Below are positions 41,181-49,931 of a DNA stretch of 64,000 nucleotides, piece after piece. Positions within the stretch are counted from its first letter, which is position 1; each line of letters starts with the position of its first letter. The DNA is from an uncultured Negativicutes bacterium (GTDB lineage: Bacteria; Bacillota; Negativicutes; Veillonellales; Megasphaeraceae). The notes below the pieces were generated by a model. That model saw only the letters and a list, made by a program, of their open reading frames with translations. It was not told where the DNA came from and ran no database searches. The position numbers and the translations under genes were made by a program. The stretch covers positions 1 to 64,000 of the forward strand of contig CAADUJ010000017.1 of NCBI GenBank assembly GCA_900752195.1, read 5' to 3'.

Positions 41181-42053
41181 ATGGAACTGCGGTTACTGCG
41201 GTATTTCTTAACTGTTGCCGCTGAAGAAAATATTACACATGCTGCCGAGATGCTCCATATCACACAGCCTACTCTATCAAGACAAATAGCCCAACTCGAA
41301 TCTGAACTGGGCGTGAGATTGTTTGAACGGAAGAATCATCGCGTTGTCCTTACAGAAGAAGGGCTTGTCTTGCGTCGTAGGGCTCGGGAAATCGTTGAAC
41401 TCGTTTCGATTACAGAAGATGAAATCGCCCATTATGATACAGGATTGGAGGGAAATATCCGCATCGGTTGTGGTGAAACGGTTAATGTAGATTTTATTTC
41501 TCAAGCTATCTGTGAATTTCGTCGTGAGTATACGCATGTGACCTTCACTATTTATACGGCTATTGCTGACGATGTTAAAGACCGCATGAATCAAGGCTTG
41601 CTTGACTTTGGTCTTCTCATGGGTCCGACAGATGTAAGCCATTTTAATTTCATCCAGTTGCCTTATAAAGAAGAGACGTTCGTGCTCATGCGCCGTGATG
41701 ATCCCTTGGCAACGCTTACGTGTATTACGCCGAAAGACCTTGCAGGTCAACCTATAATACTGGCCCAGCGTGAATCTGTCCAGAACAGCGTCCGTAATTG
41801 GCTCGGAAAATACTACTCTCAAACAAATGTGGTAGCGACAATCAATTTATCTCGCTTTAATTCGTCGAGTCTTGTTCGTACGGGCGTAGGCAAACATATT
41901 ACTGTCGTTGGGCAAAATGATGACCCCGCTCTTTGCACGATTCCCTTGCGGCCAAAATTGATTCAGCAATCTGTACTGGCATGGAAAAAAGATGCGAATT
42001 TATCACGGCCGGTACAACTTTTTGCAGAATTTGTGCAGTCTTTGGCAAAATAG
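41181..42053 (+). CDS. LysR-family regulator
   Basis: The 290-residue protein has the LysR helix-turn-helix (residues 1-60; NITHAAEMLHITQPTLSRQI) and an effector-binding domain (about 90-290). ATG 41181 follows GAGGGAG; the longer frame from 41133 runs through the preceding terminator. It is not divergent from a target gene, and the following acyltransferase gene is convergent, so its regulon is not evident. Confidence 0.9.
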   Translation: MELRLLRYFLTVAAEENITHAAEMLHITQPTLSRQIAQLESELGVRLFERKNHRVVLTEEGLVLRRRAREIVELVSITEDEIAHYDTGLEGNIRIGCGETVNVDFISQAICEFRREYTHVTFTIYTAIADDVKDRMNQGLLDFGLLMGPTDVSHFNFIQLPYKEETFVLMRRDDPLATLTCITPKDLAGQPIILAQRESVQNSVRNWLGKYYSQTNVVATINLSRFNSSSLVRTGVGKHITVVGQNDDPALCTIPLRPKLIQQSVLAWKKDANLSRPVQLFAEFVQSLAK

Positions 42054-42096
42054 GAAACCGTCGATGCGCGGCGTGAGTGAATGAACGCGTGATGAC

Positions 42097-42175
42097 AAAA
42101 AATCCCCTCGACCAAATGGCACTTCATTATAGATGAGGTCCTAGGGAGTGTCCTTTTGATAGGGGGATTTTTTTT
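42097..42175. terminator. Bidirectional terminator between the LysR and acyltransferase genes
   Basis: AAAAAATCCCC (42097-42107) pairs with GGGGATTTTTT (42163-42173), with a long interior containing smaller stems. A and T runs flank both sides. Confidence 0.6.
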
Positions 42176-43280
42176 ATTTTCCTTCTATGCAGATGCGCAG
42201 CCAATGGGGGAGATTGGCTTTCTTGATACCATACGAAAAGGCGACGGCAAGAAGGACGACGATGACGTAGATTGCAATGATATACAGGCTACGCAGATAA
42301 ATGTGATAATGCGTCGTCGCTGCCGTGATGATGCCGAGAAACAGGGGATGGACGAGATAGATGGGATAAGAAAAATTGCCTAATACTGTAAAGACCTTTT
42401 GAATCACTGTCGGTACAGGTCGACATTCCCACCAATACAGGAAAAAAAGCATTGTTGAAAGTGTGTAGACCATTCCCACCGGGCTGAGCTGATGGACTGT
42501 GAATACCGCTGACAGGGCATCGTACTGAAGATAGGACATGACGCCGTAATAGGCTCCTAGCATAGCGGCAATGGACACCGCTTCAAGTAAATTGATACAG
42601 GTACCATGACAAGCAATCCAATCCTTCATAGCATCGAAGTGTTCTGCCGTATAGGCGCCAAACATGAAAATGAAGATATAGTGGAGTACGACATAGTTCA
42701 ATCGATACGTAAAAGCATCTTGCAGTAAGGGATTTTCAAAGTGATAGTTCCATATGTAACTGGAATAAAAATTGAAAATCAGATTGCCTATGAATAAAGC
42801 CGTAAAGGTCAGGCGTGGACTTTTTTCCATCCACCTGAGAAGAACACGCCAAAAAGGCATGAAGAAATAGAACCACAAGAGGATGACGAGAAAATAGATG
42901 TGATACATGCCTAGACCATACCAGAGTGTCCGAAAGAGTTGCCATGGCTGGAAGACAGACCAGTTATGGCTGAAGTAGGAAATGTAGGTCATATAAAAAA
43001 GAGACCATGTCAGATAGGGAATGAGTACCGTTTTAAGGCGGCGCTTTAAATAGCTACCATAGGAAAAAGGGGCTGCCAGAGGCTGGCTGTAAAACATACC
43101 GAAAGCCGAAAGAAAAAAGAAGGCCGGTACAGAAAAACGGGATAAAATTTCCAAGATGGCCGTCAAAGTCAGGTTGGGTGAGGGCATGGTCAAGGCGACG
43201 GATCCGACATGGATGCCGATGACGCCGAGCATGCAGATTCCTCGCATGTAGTTAATTGAGTGGATAAATCGTTTTGACAT
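42174..43280 (-). CDS. Acyltransferase 3 family membrane protein
   Basis: The 368-residue inner-membrane protein has ten to eleven helices. The N-terminal signature INYMRGICMLGVIGIHVGS contains the R and H of the family (R-x10-H), and FSVPAFFFLSAFGMF follows. Members O-acetylate or otherwise acylate surface polysaccharides, peptidoglycan or lipids. No polysaccharide cluster adjoins it, so the substrate is unknown. A Shine-Dalgarno AGAGGTG lies before the ATG. Confidence 0.88.
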   Translation of the reverse strand: MSKRFIHSINYMRGICMLGVIGIHVGSVALTMPSPNLTLTAILEILSRFSVPAFFFLSAFGMFYSQPLAAPFSYGSYLKRRLKTVLIPYLTWSLFYMTYISYFSHNWSVFQPWQLFRTLWYGLGMYHIYFLVILLWFYFFMPFWRVLLRWMEKSPRLTFTALFIGNLIFNFYSSYIWNYHFENPLLQDAFTYRLNYVVLHYIFIFMFGAYTAEHFDAMKDWIACHGTCINLLEAVSIAAMLGAYYGVMSYLQYDALSAVFTVHQLSPVGMVYTLSTMLFFLYWWECRPVPTVIQKVFTVLGNFSYPIYLVHPLFLGIITAATTHYHIYLRSLYIIAIYVIVVLLAVAFSYGIKKANLPHWLRICIEGK

Positions 43281-43374
43281 TACGCACCTCTATGGTTACA
43301 ATATAATAATAGATGAATTCATAAATCTAGAAATCTATTTTATCATATTTTATGCTATCTGTAGAGGCTGTATT

Positions 43375-43896
43375 ATGGAAAGACAAGCATTGCAAAAATT
43401 GACACGGACAGGCTTTATTGTAGCGTTGACTTTGGTGTTGCAGGGGTTGCGTCTGTATATTCCCATGCCACCTCAATTCAGCATGTTCATTATTGGAACA
43501 CTCGTTAATGCCTGCCTCATTGTTGCGGCCCTTTCCATCCATTGGAAAGCAGGTATGGTCGTCGCGATGGTAACACCGTTTTTTGCATTTTTAGAAGGCA
43601 TGTTGCCTTTTCTTCCTTTCATTGTACCTACGGTTTTGGGAAATTGTGCTTACGTCTTTTTCGGCACAGCCATATCGAAACGGGTAACTTTGTTTTTGCC
43701 TCTTGCCGTACTGGTAAAGGCAGTTGTGTTGTACGGCTCTTTTTACGTCCTTTTTTCGTTCGTTGCCTTTCCGGATGCCGTCCGTACCATGATACTCACG
43801 GTCATGAGTTGGCCTCAACTTATCACGGCTGGGTGTGGTGCCGCCTTAGGACTGTTTTTAAGTCGTATTATTTCCCCCATAGGAGAGTCCAGATGA
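43375..43896 (+). CDS. ECF-type transporter S component-like membrane protein
   Basis: The 173-residue protein has five to six membrane helices with the N-terminal pattern TRTGFIVALTLVLQGLRLYI and GTLVNACLIVAA, typical of small substrate-binding S components that share a central energising module. No ATPase or T component is adjacent, so it would use a shared module. The following genes make folate, which hints at a folate-pathway or pterin-like substrate, but the sequence itself does not show the substrate. Its stop overlaps the next ATG. Confidence 0.65.
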   Translation: MERQALQKLTRTGFIVALTLVLQGLRLYIPMPPQFSMFIIGTLVNACLIVAALSIHWKAGMVVAMVTPFFAFLEGMLPFLPFIVPTVLGNCAYVFFGTAISKRVTLFLPLAVLVKAVVLYGSFYVLFSFVAFPDAVRTMILTVMSWPQLITAGCGAALGLFLSRIISPIGESR

Positions 43897-44291
43897 ATAT
43901 TCTATATTTTGTCCCTGCTTTTTTGGGTATTCTTTTTATTTCTATCGGTGCGATTCACGGATGGCGCTTGCGGTCTCTTACGCGACGGTGTTCTGCACCA
44001 GCTGATGCTACTGTCGTCCATTTTATTATTGATAAAAACAAGAATGGCGATATGTTTTATCCCGTCGTTTCCTTTGAAGCAGACGGAAAGACATGGACGA
44101 GCCGGTATAGATTTGGCGATTCTGAATGGCCTTTTGAAGCAGGCAATGTCATTCCTATCCGATACAATCCGGCTAACCCTGAAGAGGTTTATCTCTACCA
44201 TGATCAAGGTGTCGTCAGGCAGTATCTCAGCCCGGCCATGATTATCATAGGGGGCCTTATCTTTATTGCGACCTATTTTATAGGAATGTAG
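43893..44291 (+). CDS. DUF3592-like membrane protein
   Basis: The 132-residue product has an N-terminal membrane helix (residues about 3-22), a central beta-rich domain (YPVVSFEADGKTWTSRYRFG; VIPIRYNPANPEEVYL) and a C-terminal helix (about 110-130). This is the DUF3592 layout, of unknown function. ATG 43893 overlaps the ECF gene stop (ATGA), so the two are coupled. A longer open frame from 43542 is an overlap of the ECF gene and is not used. Confidence 0.7.
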   Translation: MNILYFVPAFLGILFISIGAIHGWRLRSLTRRCSAPADATVVHFIIDKNKNGDMFYPVVSFEADGKTWTSRYRFGDSEWPFEAGNVIPIRYNPANPEEVYLYHDQGVVRQYLSPAMIIIGGLIFIATYFIGM

Positions 44292-44301
44292 AAGGGAACT
44301 G

Positions 44302-44919
44302 ATGATGGATACGCAACGAGATAATGAACGCTATGGTGCAGATTTCAATGAAAAAGCTGTCCATGGAATGAAAGAATTTTTAGAGGCCCTCGGTCTCGAC
44401 ATATCGGCTCTTGGTATGGAAAAGACGCCATACCGTGTGGCCGAAGCGTTTCAGCAATTTTTCTCCGGCCTTTCTAAGGACCCGGGGGATGCCTTAGGTG
44501 ACCTGATCGATACAGATATGAAGGGCATCATTGCCGTCCGTAATATTCGTTTCTTTTCCCTTTGTGAGCATCATTTGTTACCGTTCTTTGGCACTGTCGA
44601 TATTGCTTATTTTCCGCATAACGGGAAGATAGCCGGCTTCAGTCATTTTGCCGATGTAGTAGATATATTGGCACGGCGTCCTCAGCTTCAGGAACGGTTT
44701 ACCGAAGACCTTTGTCAAATCCTGACGGAGCGCCTCGGGGCAAAAGGTGTCCTCGTCATCGTCAGGGCGACGCAATTGTGTCTTACTATGCGATCCCCTT
44801 CTGGAGCGAATTCGACAATTTTGACTAGCGCTGCTTCTGGGTGCCTTACAGAAGGCGAAAAAGACCATGATAAAGCGTGGAATTTGATAATGGAAAGGAA
44901 TGGCGTAGACCATGAATAA
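44302..44919 (+). CDS. folE: GTP cyclohydrolase I
   Basis: The 205-residue zinc enzyme converts GTP to dihydroneopterin triphosphate, the first step of folate synthesis. The zinc and active-site residues are C88 and H91 in SLCEHHLLPF and C160 in RATQLCLTMR. Length and T-fold motifs (IAGFSHFADVVDILARRPQL) are normal. GAAGGGAA precedes the start. It begins the folE-folP-folB-folK series, and its end overlaps folP by eight bases. Confidence 0.95.
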   Translation: MMDTQRDNERYGADFNEKAVHGMKEFLEALGLDISALGMEKTPYRVAEAFQQFFSGLSKDPGDALGDLIDTDMKGIIAVRNIRFFSLCEHHLLPFFGTVDIAYFPHNGKIAGFSHFADVVDILARRPQLQERFTEDLCQILTERLGAKGVLVIVRATQLCLTMRSPSGANSTILTSAASGCLTEGEKDHDKAWNLIMERNGVDHE

Positions 44920-45745
44920 AGAAATCCGTACATATCACTGGAGAGATGGAAAAGAACTACTAGTCGGCACGAAAACCCTCATCATGGGTATCTTGAATTA
45001 CACGCCTGATTCATTTTCTGATGGCGGCACGTGGAATTCTGTCGACGCAGCTCTTGCGCACATGGAAGAAATGGTAGAAAAAGGGGCTTCCATCATCGAT
45101 ATTGGTGCTGAATCTTCGCGGCCGGGATTTACGCCTATTAGTGCTGATGAAGAAATAGAACGTCTTGCTCCTATTCTTCCAAAGCTCGTTGAAACATGTC
45201 CCGTTCCGATTTCCATCGATACATATAAGGCCAAAACCGCTCAGTATGCTCTGGAAAAGGGGGTACATATATTAAATGATATATGGGGATTGCAGTACAA
45301 AAACGAACCGGGCCAGATGGCGCGTGTGGCAGCATCGTATGACGTGCCTATAGTTGTCATGCATAATCAGGATGGCACGGAATATGGTGATATCATAGAA
45401 GATATGAAGTCTTTTTTTGCTGAATCTTGCCGTATTGCCGATGCAGCTGGCCTGAAACGAGAAAATATCATTACCGACCCGGGCATCGGATTTGGCAAAA
45501 CGTTCGAGCAGAATGTGGAAGTCATGAAACGACTCGACGAACTGACAGCCCTTCCATATCCGATGCTTCTCGGTACAAGTCGCAAGGGATTTATCGGAAA
45601 GATTCTCGATTTACCTGTAACGGAACGAATGGAAGGAACCGGAACGACTTGCGTTGCCGGTGTTCTAAAAGGATGTTCTATCATGCGCGTTCATGATGTG
45701 GGTCCTATTTATCGTATGTGTAAGATGGCAGACGCTTTACTATAA
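44912..45745 (+). CDS. folP: Dihydropteroate synthase
   Basis: The 277-residue TIM-barrel enzyme joins dihydropterin diphosphate to p-aminobenzoate and is the sulfonamide target. Both signatures are present: IMGILNYTPDSFSDGG and GASIIDIGAESSRPG, then DPGIGFGKTFEQN and LLGTSRKGFIGKI. It starts inside the end of folE, with GAAAGGAA upstream, so translation is coupled. Confidence 0.96.
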   Translation: MNKEIRTYHWRDGKELLVGTKTLIMGILNYTPDSFSDGGTWNSVDAALAHMEEMVEKGASIIDIGAESSRPGFTPISADEEIERLAPILPKLVETCPVPISIDTYKAKTAQYALEKGVHILNDIWGLQYKNEPGQMARVAASYDVPIVVMHNQDGTEYGDIIEDMKSFFAESCRIADAAGLKRENIITDPGIGFGKTFEQNVEVMKRLDELTALPYPMLLGTSRKGFIGKILDLPVTERMEGTGTTCVAGVLKGCSIMRVHDVGPIYRMCKMADALL

Positions 45746-45755
45746 GGAGGATGGC

Positions 45756-46127
45756 ATGGATTCGATTACGCTGAAGGGCCTTTCATTTTATGGGCATCAT
45801 GGTGTATATGCTGCAGAAAATAGAACAGGTCAGCCATTTATCGTCGATATATCGATGGATGTTGATCTAAAGGTAGCTGGAGAACGAGATGCTGTAACCC
45901 AGACCGTGGATTACAGCAAGGTTTACGAAGTTATTTCTCGTATTGTTACAGGAGAACCATTCCATCTTATCGAAGGCGTTGCGACGGCTATTTCAAAGTC
46001 TGTTTTTGCAGCATTTCCACTCGTGATGGCGATGGAAGTGACCGTCCATAAACCGCAGGCACCTATTGGAGGACTTTTTGACGATGCATCTGTGACACTT
46101 CGGCGGAAGCGTGGCGATTTTGAATGA
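45756..46127 (+). CDS. folB: Dihydroneopterin aldolase
   Basis: The 123-residue T-fold enzyme cleaves dihydroneopterin to hydroxymethyl-dihydropterin. It shows LSFYGHHGVYAAENRTGQPF with the catalytic region, VDYSKVYEVI and HKPQAPIGGLFDDASV. ATG 45756 follows AAGGAGG; the longer frame from 45693 lies inside folP. Its stop overlaps folK (ATGA). Confidence 0.95.
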   Translation: MDSITLKGLSFYGHHGVYAAENRTGQPFIVDISMDVDLKVAGERDAVTQTVDYSKVYEVISRIVTGEPFHLIEGVATAISKSVFAAFPLVMAMEVTVHKPQAPIGGLFDDASVTLRRKRGDFE

Positions 46128-46603
46128 GTACCGTCTATCTTAGCCTGGGATCCAATCTAGGTAATCGACAGGCTTGGTTGAAGCAGGCTGAAATGCGCAT
46201 CGGCCAGTTAGACAGGGTGACAGTGAAGGCTATATCGTCATATTATGAAACGCCGCCTTGGGGTAAGACGGATCAGCCGTCTTTCTTGAATTCTGCTATT
46301 GCCGTCACTACGACACTGACGCCACAAGAACTTTTACAAGAATGTCAGCGCATAGAAACAGAACTAGGTCGGGTGCGGCATGAAAAGTGGGGAGCCCGAA
46401 CGCTAGATATAGATCTCGTGTATAGTCCTCAGGTGATGGTTCATACGACAAATCTCATATTACCCCATCCCTATCTTGTAGAGCGGGCGTTTGTCTTGCT
46501 CCCATTAGCTGAAATTGCGCCAGACCTGCAGCTGTTTGATCGACCCATCCAATGGTGGTTATCACGTTTACCAGAGCGAGAGAAAATCGTAAGATCAGAA
46601 TAG
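46124..46603 (+). CDS. folK: Hydroxymethyldihydropterin pyrophosphokinase
   Basis: The 159-residue HPPK transfers diphosphate from ATP to the pterin. It has LSLGSNLGNRQAWL at the start, YYETPPWGKTDQPSFLNSA and the ATP/metal loop GRVRHEKWGARTLDIDLVYS with DxD. It completes the folate steps present here; dihydrofolate synthase is not in the window. Confidence 0.96.
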   Translation: MSTVYLSLGSNLGNRQAWLKQAEMRIGQLDRVTVKAISSYYETPPWGKTDQPSFLNSAIAVTTTLTPQELLQECQRIETELGRVRHEKWGARTLDIDLVYSPQVMVHTTNLILPHPYLVERAFVLLPLAEIAPDLQLFDRPIQWWLSRLPEREKIVRSE

Positions 46604-46612
46604 GAGACGACT

Positions 46613-47275
46613 ATGGAAAAAATATTGATTGCCGATGATGAAGTACTTATCCGCCAGCTTGTCATTGATTTTTTAAAGCCTGAAGGTTATGAAATCATAG
46701 AAGCCGGTGATGGCAAAGAAGCCTTGGAAAAATACAAAAAAGACCATCCTGATTTGGTATTACTCGATGTCATGATGCCTATCTATGACGGTTGGACCGT
46801 ATGCAGAGAAATCCGGCGGGAATCGACGGTACCTATTATGATGATTACAGCTAAAGGCGAGGAAATCGATCAGCTCTTTGCCTATGATCTCGGTGTCGAC
46901 GAATATATTACCAAGCCATTCAGTCCCAAAATACTCGTTGCTAAGATCAAAGCGTTATTGCGGCGTGCTGCACAGGAAGAGGAACAGCATGGCAATGAAG
47001 GATTAGAAATCAATCGCGATGCACGAAAAGTGGTCATCGATGGCAAGAATATCGACCTGAGTCCTACCGAGTACAAGCTTCTCAACTATCTCATGACTAA
47101 TACCGGCAAAGCCCTGAGTCGGCGCCAGATTTTGAATAAAGTTTGGAATTACGAGTATTATGGCGATCTCCGTACTGTCGATACGCATATCAACCGACTG
47201 CGGATTAAGCTTGGCGATAAAGGGTCTAATATCAAAACTGTCCGCGGCTATGGCTATCGCTATGAAGATGAATAG
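46613..47275 (+). CDS. OmpR/PhoB-family response regulator
   Basis: The 220-residue protein has a receiver domain (about 1-118) with acidic pocket ADDE, phospho-acceptor D52 in LVLLDVMMP and K in ITKPFSP, then a winged-helix DNA-binding domain (about 128-218; LSPTEYKLLNYLMTNTGKAL; VDTHINRLRIKLG). AGGAGACGACT precedes the ATG. It pairs with the kinase nine bases downstream. The regulated genes are not evident. Confidence 0.95.
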   Translation: MEKILIADDEVLIRQLVIDFLKPEGYEIIEAGDGKEALEKYKKDHPDLVLLDVMMPIYDGWTVCREIRRESTVPIMMITAKGEEIDQLFAYDLGVDEYITKPFSPKILVAKIKALLRRAAQEEEQHGNEGLEINRDARKVVIDGKNIDLSPTEYKLLNYLMTNTGKALSRRQILNKVWNYEYYGDLRTVDTHINRLRIKLGDKGSNIKTVRGYGYRYEDE

Positions 47276-47284
47276 GGGCCTGAT

Positions 47285-48922
47285 ATGAATTTAACACTAC
47301 GTCAGAAAGTGTGCATCGCATCTGTTACTTTTACGGGTATATGTGTGATTCTCCTCATGGTAGCAGTCGGTCTGGGATTCAGTAAGTTTTATTTCAATTA
47401 CAAGGAAACGCAACTTACGAATGCTGCCCACGAGACAGCGAGGATTTATAAAGATAAGGGAATTGGTGAAATTGATGAAATGGATAAATTAAGCCAGACG
47501 AAGGGCATGATTATTTATATCATCGATAATCATCGACTGGTCTATTCCTCTCGTCCAGATCGAACGGCCGTTGTAGGAAAACCATTATTTCGTAACGATG
47601 CTATTATTAATGCTACCAATTCGAATGATCAAAGTAGTCAATCAGAGCTGAATAAATTAAAAATAAAACAGGCAAAAGAATCGGAAGAGTTCTTTAAAGG
47701 AAAGAACCTTGATAAGCCGGGGATGGATAAGCCGCCGCGCCATATCATGGTGATGCGAAAACTGTTAGAAGGTCAAAATCTTGACAAACGTGAACTCAAT
47801 ACGGTGTTTACAGATTCGAAACGGATGGATGAATTTCGTTTCATGGATATTGTAGAACCTGTCGACTCCAAGGATGATGCCTATGTTATCGTAGTCGAAT
47901 CTCTTGTACCTGTGGAATCGACAGTAGCTGTCGTACAGCGTTTTGTCATTATTTGTAGCCTTGTATGGCTCGTATTAGCCGGATTAGGAGCTCTTCTTTT
48001 TGCAAAAAGGCTGACGGCACCATTGCTGGATTTAAAAAAATTGTCTGCTTCCATGGCTAATCTCGATTTTTCCAAGAAATTTACGGACCAGCGGTCTGAT
48101 GAAATCGGCGATCTTGGCCGAAGCCTCAATGACTTATCGACACAGCTCGATACGGCGCTGAAGAGTCTGAAGGCGACCAATGAAGAACTGGAAGTACAAT
48201 TAAAAAAATCTATAGAAATTGAAAATATGCGAAAGGCGTTCATTTCCGCTGTTTCCCATGAATTAAAAACACCTCTTGCCCTCATCCAGGGGTATGCAGA
48301 GGGATTGGAAACTCTTGATAATAATATGGAAACTCAACAACGGTACTGTCGCATTATCCGCAAAGAATCAGAACGGATGGACAGCCTCGTCAAGAATCTC
48401 CTTGATTTGTCACGTCTGGAAACGGGATCTTTCCGTATTGAGCAGACAGAATTTGATTTTCGCGCTATTGTAGATGAGATGAAGTATCGCTTCGAAAAAA
48501 TAGTGGCCGAAAAACATCTTCATATTATAGTGAACCTGCCGGAGAATATGGAGGTATATGGTGATCCAGAACGGATTGATACGATTTTGTCTAATTTTTT
48601 GTCCAATGCCATTGATTATTCAGAGCAAGGTAAAGACATTCTTATTTTGGCAAAGAAAGATGAAGAGATGCACCGCTATATCATTGAAATCCACAATGAC
48701 GGCATACCAATTGCTAAAGAAGACCAGAGTCGAATCTGGGAACCGTTTTATAAGGTCGATACATCTCGAGTCAGGAATCCAAAACGAACCTTTGGCGGAC
48801 ATGGTCTGGGCCTTGGTATCGTAGCCGCTCTTGTAAAAGCTCACGGTCAAAAATACGGTGTCCGAAATGAACATAATGGCGTTACATTCTGGTTTACATT
48901 AGCTGAAACAAAGGCGATATAG
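47285..48922 (+). CDS. Membrane sensor histidine kinase
   Basis: The 545-residue kinase has a first membrane helix (about 10-32), an extracytoplasmic sensor of about 180 residues rich in Asp, Lys and Asn, a second helix (about 218-240), a HAMP domain (about 240-293), a short coiled coil, a HisKA domain with phospho-acceptor H325 in SHELKTPLALIQGY and a HATPase domain with N-box (FLSNAIDYSEQG) and G-box (FGGHGLGLGIVAAL). It forms a two-component system with the preceding regulator. The ligand is unknown. Confidence 0.95.
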   Translation: MNLTLRQKVCIASVTFTGICVILLMVAVGLGFSKFYFNYKETQLTNAAHETARIYKDKGIGEIDEMDKLSQTKGMIIYIIDNHRLVYSSRPDRTAVVGKPLFRNDAIINATNSNDQSSQSELNKLKIKQAKESEEFFKGKNLDKPGMDKPPRHIMVMRKLLEGQNLDKRELNTVFTDSKRMDEFRFMDIVEPVDSKDDAYVIVVESLVPVESTVAVVQRFVIICSLVWLVLAGLGALLFAKRLTAPLLDLKKLSASMANLDFSKKFTDQRSDEIGDLGRSLNDLSTQLDTALKSLKATNEELEVQLKKSIEIENMRKAFISAVSHELKTPLALIQGYAEGLETLDNNMETQQRYCRIIRKESERMDSLVKNLLDLSRLETGSFRIEQTEFDFRAIVDEMKYRFEKIVAEKHLHIIVNLPENMEVYGDPERIDTILSNFLSNAIDYSEQGKDILILAKKDEEMHRYIIEIHNDGIPIAKEDQSRIWEPFYKVDTSRVRNPKRTFGGHGLGLGIVAALVKAHGQKYGVRNEHNGVTFWFTLAETKAI

Positions 48923-48931
48923 CAATATAAA

Positions 48932-48962
48932 AAAGCGCGCGTTCTTTTAGAATGCGCGCTTT
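48932..48962. terminator. Bidirectional GC-rich terminator
   Basis: AAAGCGCGCGTTCT (48932-48945) pairs with AGAATGCGCGCTTT (48949-48962) with one G-T pair. A/T runs on both sides serve the kinase gene and the convergent minus-strand pair; the stop codon of the minus-strand small protein lies inside the stem. Confidence 0.85.
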
Positions 48963-49177
48963 CCTAATATAGGATGGGTACACGTGTGCAGACCTAAGTG
49001 GCTGATGAGCTGACCTGCCTCTTCAAGGGTAACGTCTTCCCGACGGTCGTCGTGTTCATATACACATAAGGGATGATCCGTTCCCACCTCACCACCGGGC
49101 AAGTAAATGAATTCGCTGTTTTCTACATCTCCATATATCAAACCAGCCTGGAGATGCTTCATTGCTATTTGGCTCAT
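48947..49177 (-). CDS. Small protein coupled to a phosphoesterase gene
   Basis: The 76-residue acidic product starts at ATG 49177, overlapping the stop of the upstream phosphoesterase (ATGA), with GGGGGCGCC-type ribosome contact only weak, so it depends on coupling. Its C-terminal half (REDVTLEEAGQLISHLGLHT) is predicted helical; three His and two Cys occur. No family is recognised. The reading frame ends inside the terminator stem, which suggests that gene and terminator are closely packed. Confidence 0.6.
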   Translation of the reverse strand: MSQIAMKHLQAGLIYGDVENSEFIYLPGGEVGTDHPLCVYEHDDRREDVTLEEAGQLISHLGLHTCTHPILGKRAF

Positions 49178-49905
49178 GGAAGGGGCGCCCCCTTTTCATC
49201 AAATTTTATTTCTAAGAGCTGGCAGTCCCGATAATCAGCAGAGACGAGGTGAAGAAGCGTGCCGTTATACATGCGGGGAAACATCGTATTGGGCTGCATG
49301 CCGTGAAGATGGCCAAAGATGCACAAGGGCACTTCATATTTCTCTAAGAGTTCTGTAAAACCGCTTGGTTTTGTTAGGTCACATACGGGCGGATAGTGGA
49401 GAAGCAATATGGTGTGATCGCATCCTGATGCGGCTGCTTCCTGGAGACACCGTTCTACACGAAGTAACTCCCGTCTATAGGGCTTGCCGTCTCGTTCTTC
49501 TTTATAATGGATGTCGCCAGGGCAAATCCAACCATGGGTACCACAAATGGCGATGCGTCCTTCATCTACGGTAACCGTTGTACCGTAGAGGTATTGCATA
49601 TGATTTGCTTCATCCATCCGGTTCAGTTTTCCAGTTGCTTCCCACCAGTAATCATGATTGCCCCGGATGAGGAGCTTTTTGCCTGGCAATGCCCTGATTT
49701 CGTCTAAATCTTCTTGGGCATCTGTCAGATGCATGGCCCAGGAAATATCGCCGGCAATGAGGACGGTATCGTCATCAGTGACGCGGTTCGTCCAATCATC
49801 TTTGATTCGTTGCCAGTGATTTTTCCATTGGGGGCCAAAAATCTCCATAGGCTTCTTTGGCGGATTGCCAGATAAATGGAGATCGCCGATTGCAAATAAT
49901 CGCAT
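49174..49905 (-). CDS. Calcineurin-like metallophosphoesterase
   Basis: The 243-residue cytoplasmic enzyme has the dimetal motif set: GDLHL (D/H), IAGDISW (GD), IRGNHDYWW (GNHD), LLHYPP and FGHLHG (GHxH). It belongs to the group of small Firmicute phosphoesterases with unknown substrate. AAAGGAT precedes the ATG. A small protein follows in the same operon. Confidence 0.9.
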   Translation of the reverse strand: MRLFAIGDLHLSGNPPKKPMEIFGPQWKNHWQRIKDDWTNRVTDDDTVLIAGDISWAMHLTDAQEDLDEIRALPGKKLLIRGNHDYWWEATGKLNRMDEANHMQYLYGTTVTVDEGRIAICGTHGWICPGDIHYKEERDGKPYRRELLRVERCLQEAAASGCDHTILLLHYPPVCDLTKPSGFTELLEKYEVPLCIFGHLHGMQPNTMFPRMYNGTLLHLVSADYRDCQLLEIKFDEKGAPLP

Positions 49906-49931
49906 AGAGTTTATCCTTTCATCGTGCTGCG

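Noticed and set aside
43542..43892. Long upstream extension of the DUF3592-like frame
   Set aside because: It lies inside the ECF gene in another frame, with biased residues; the coupled ATG at 43893 is the natural start.
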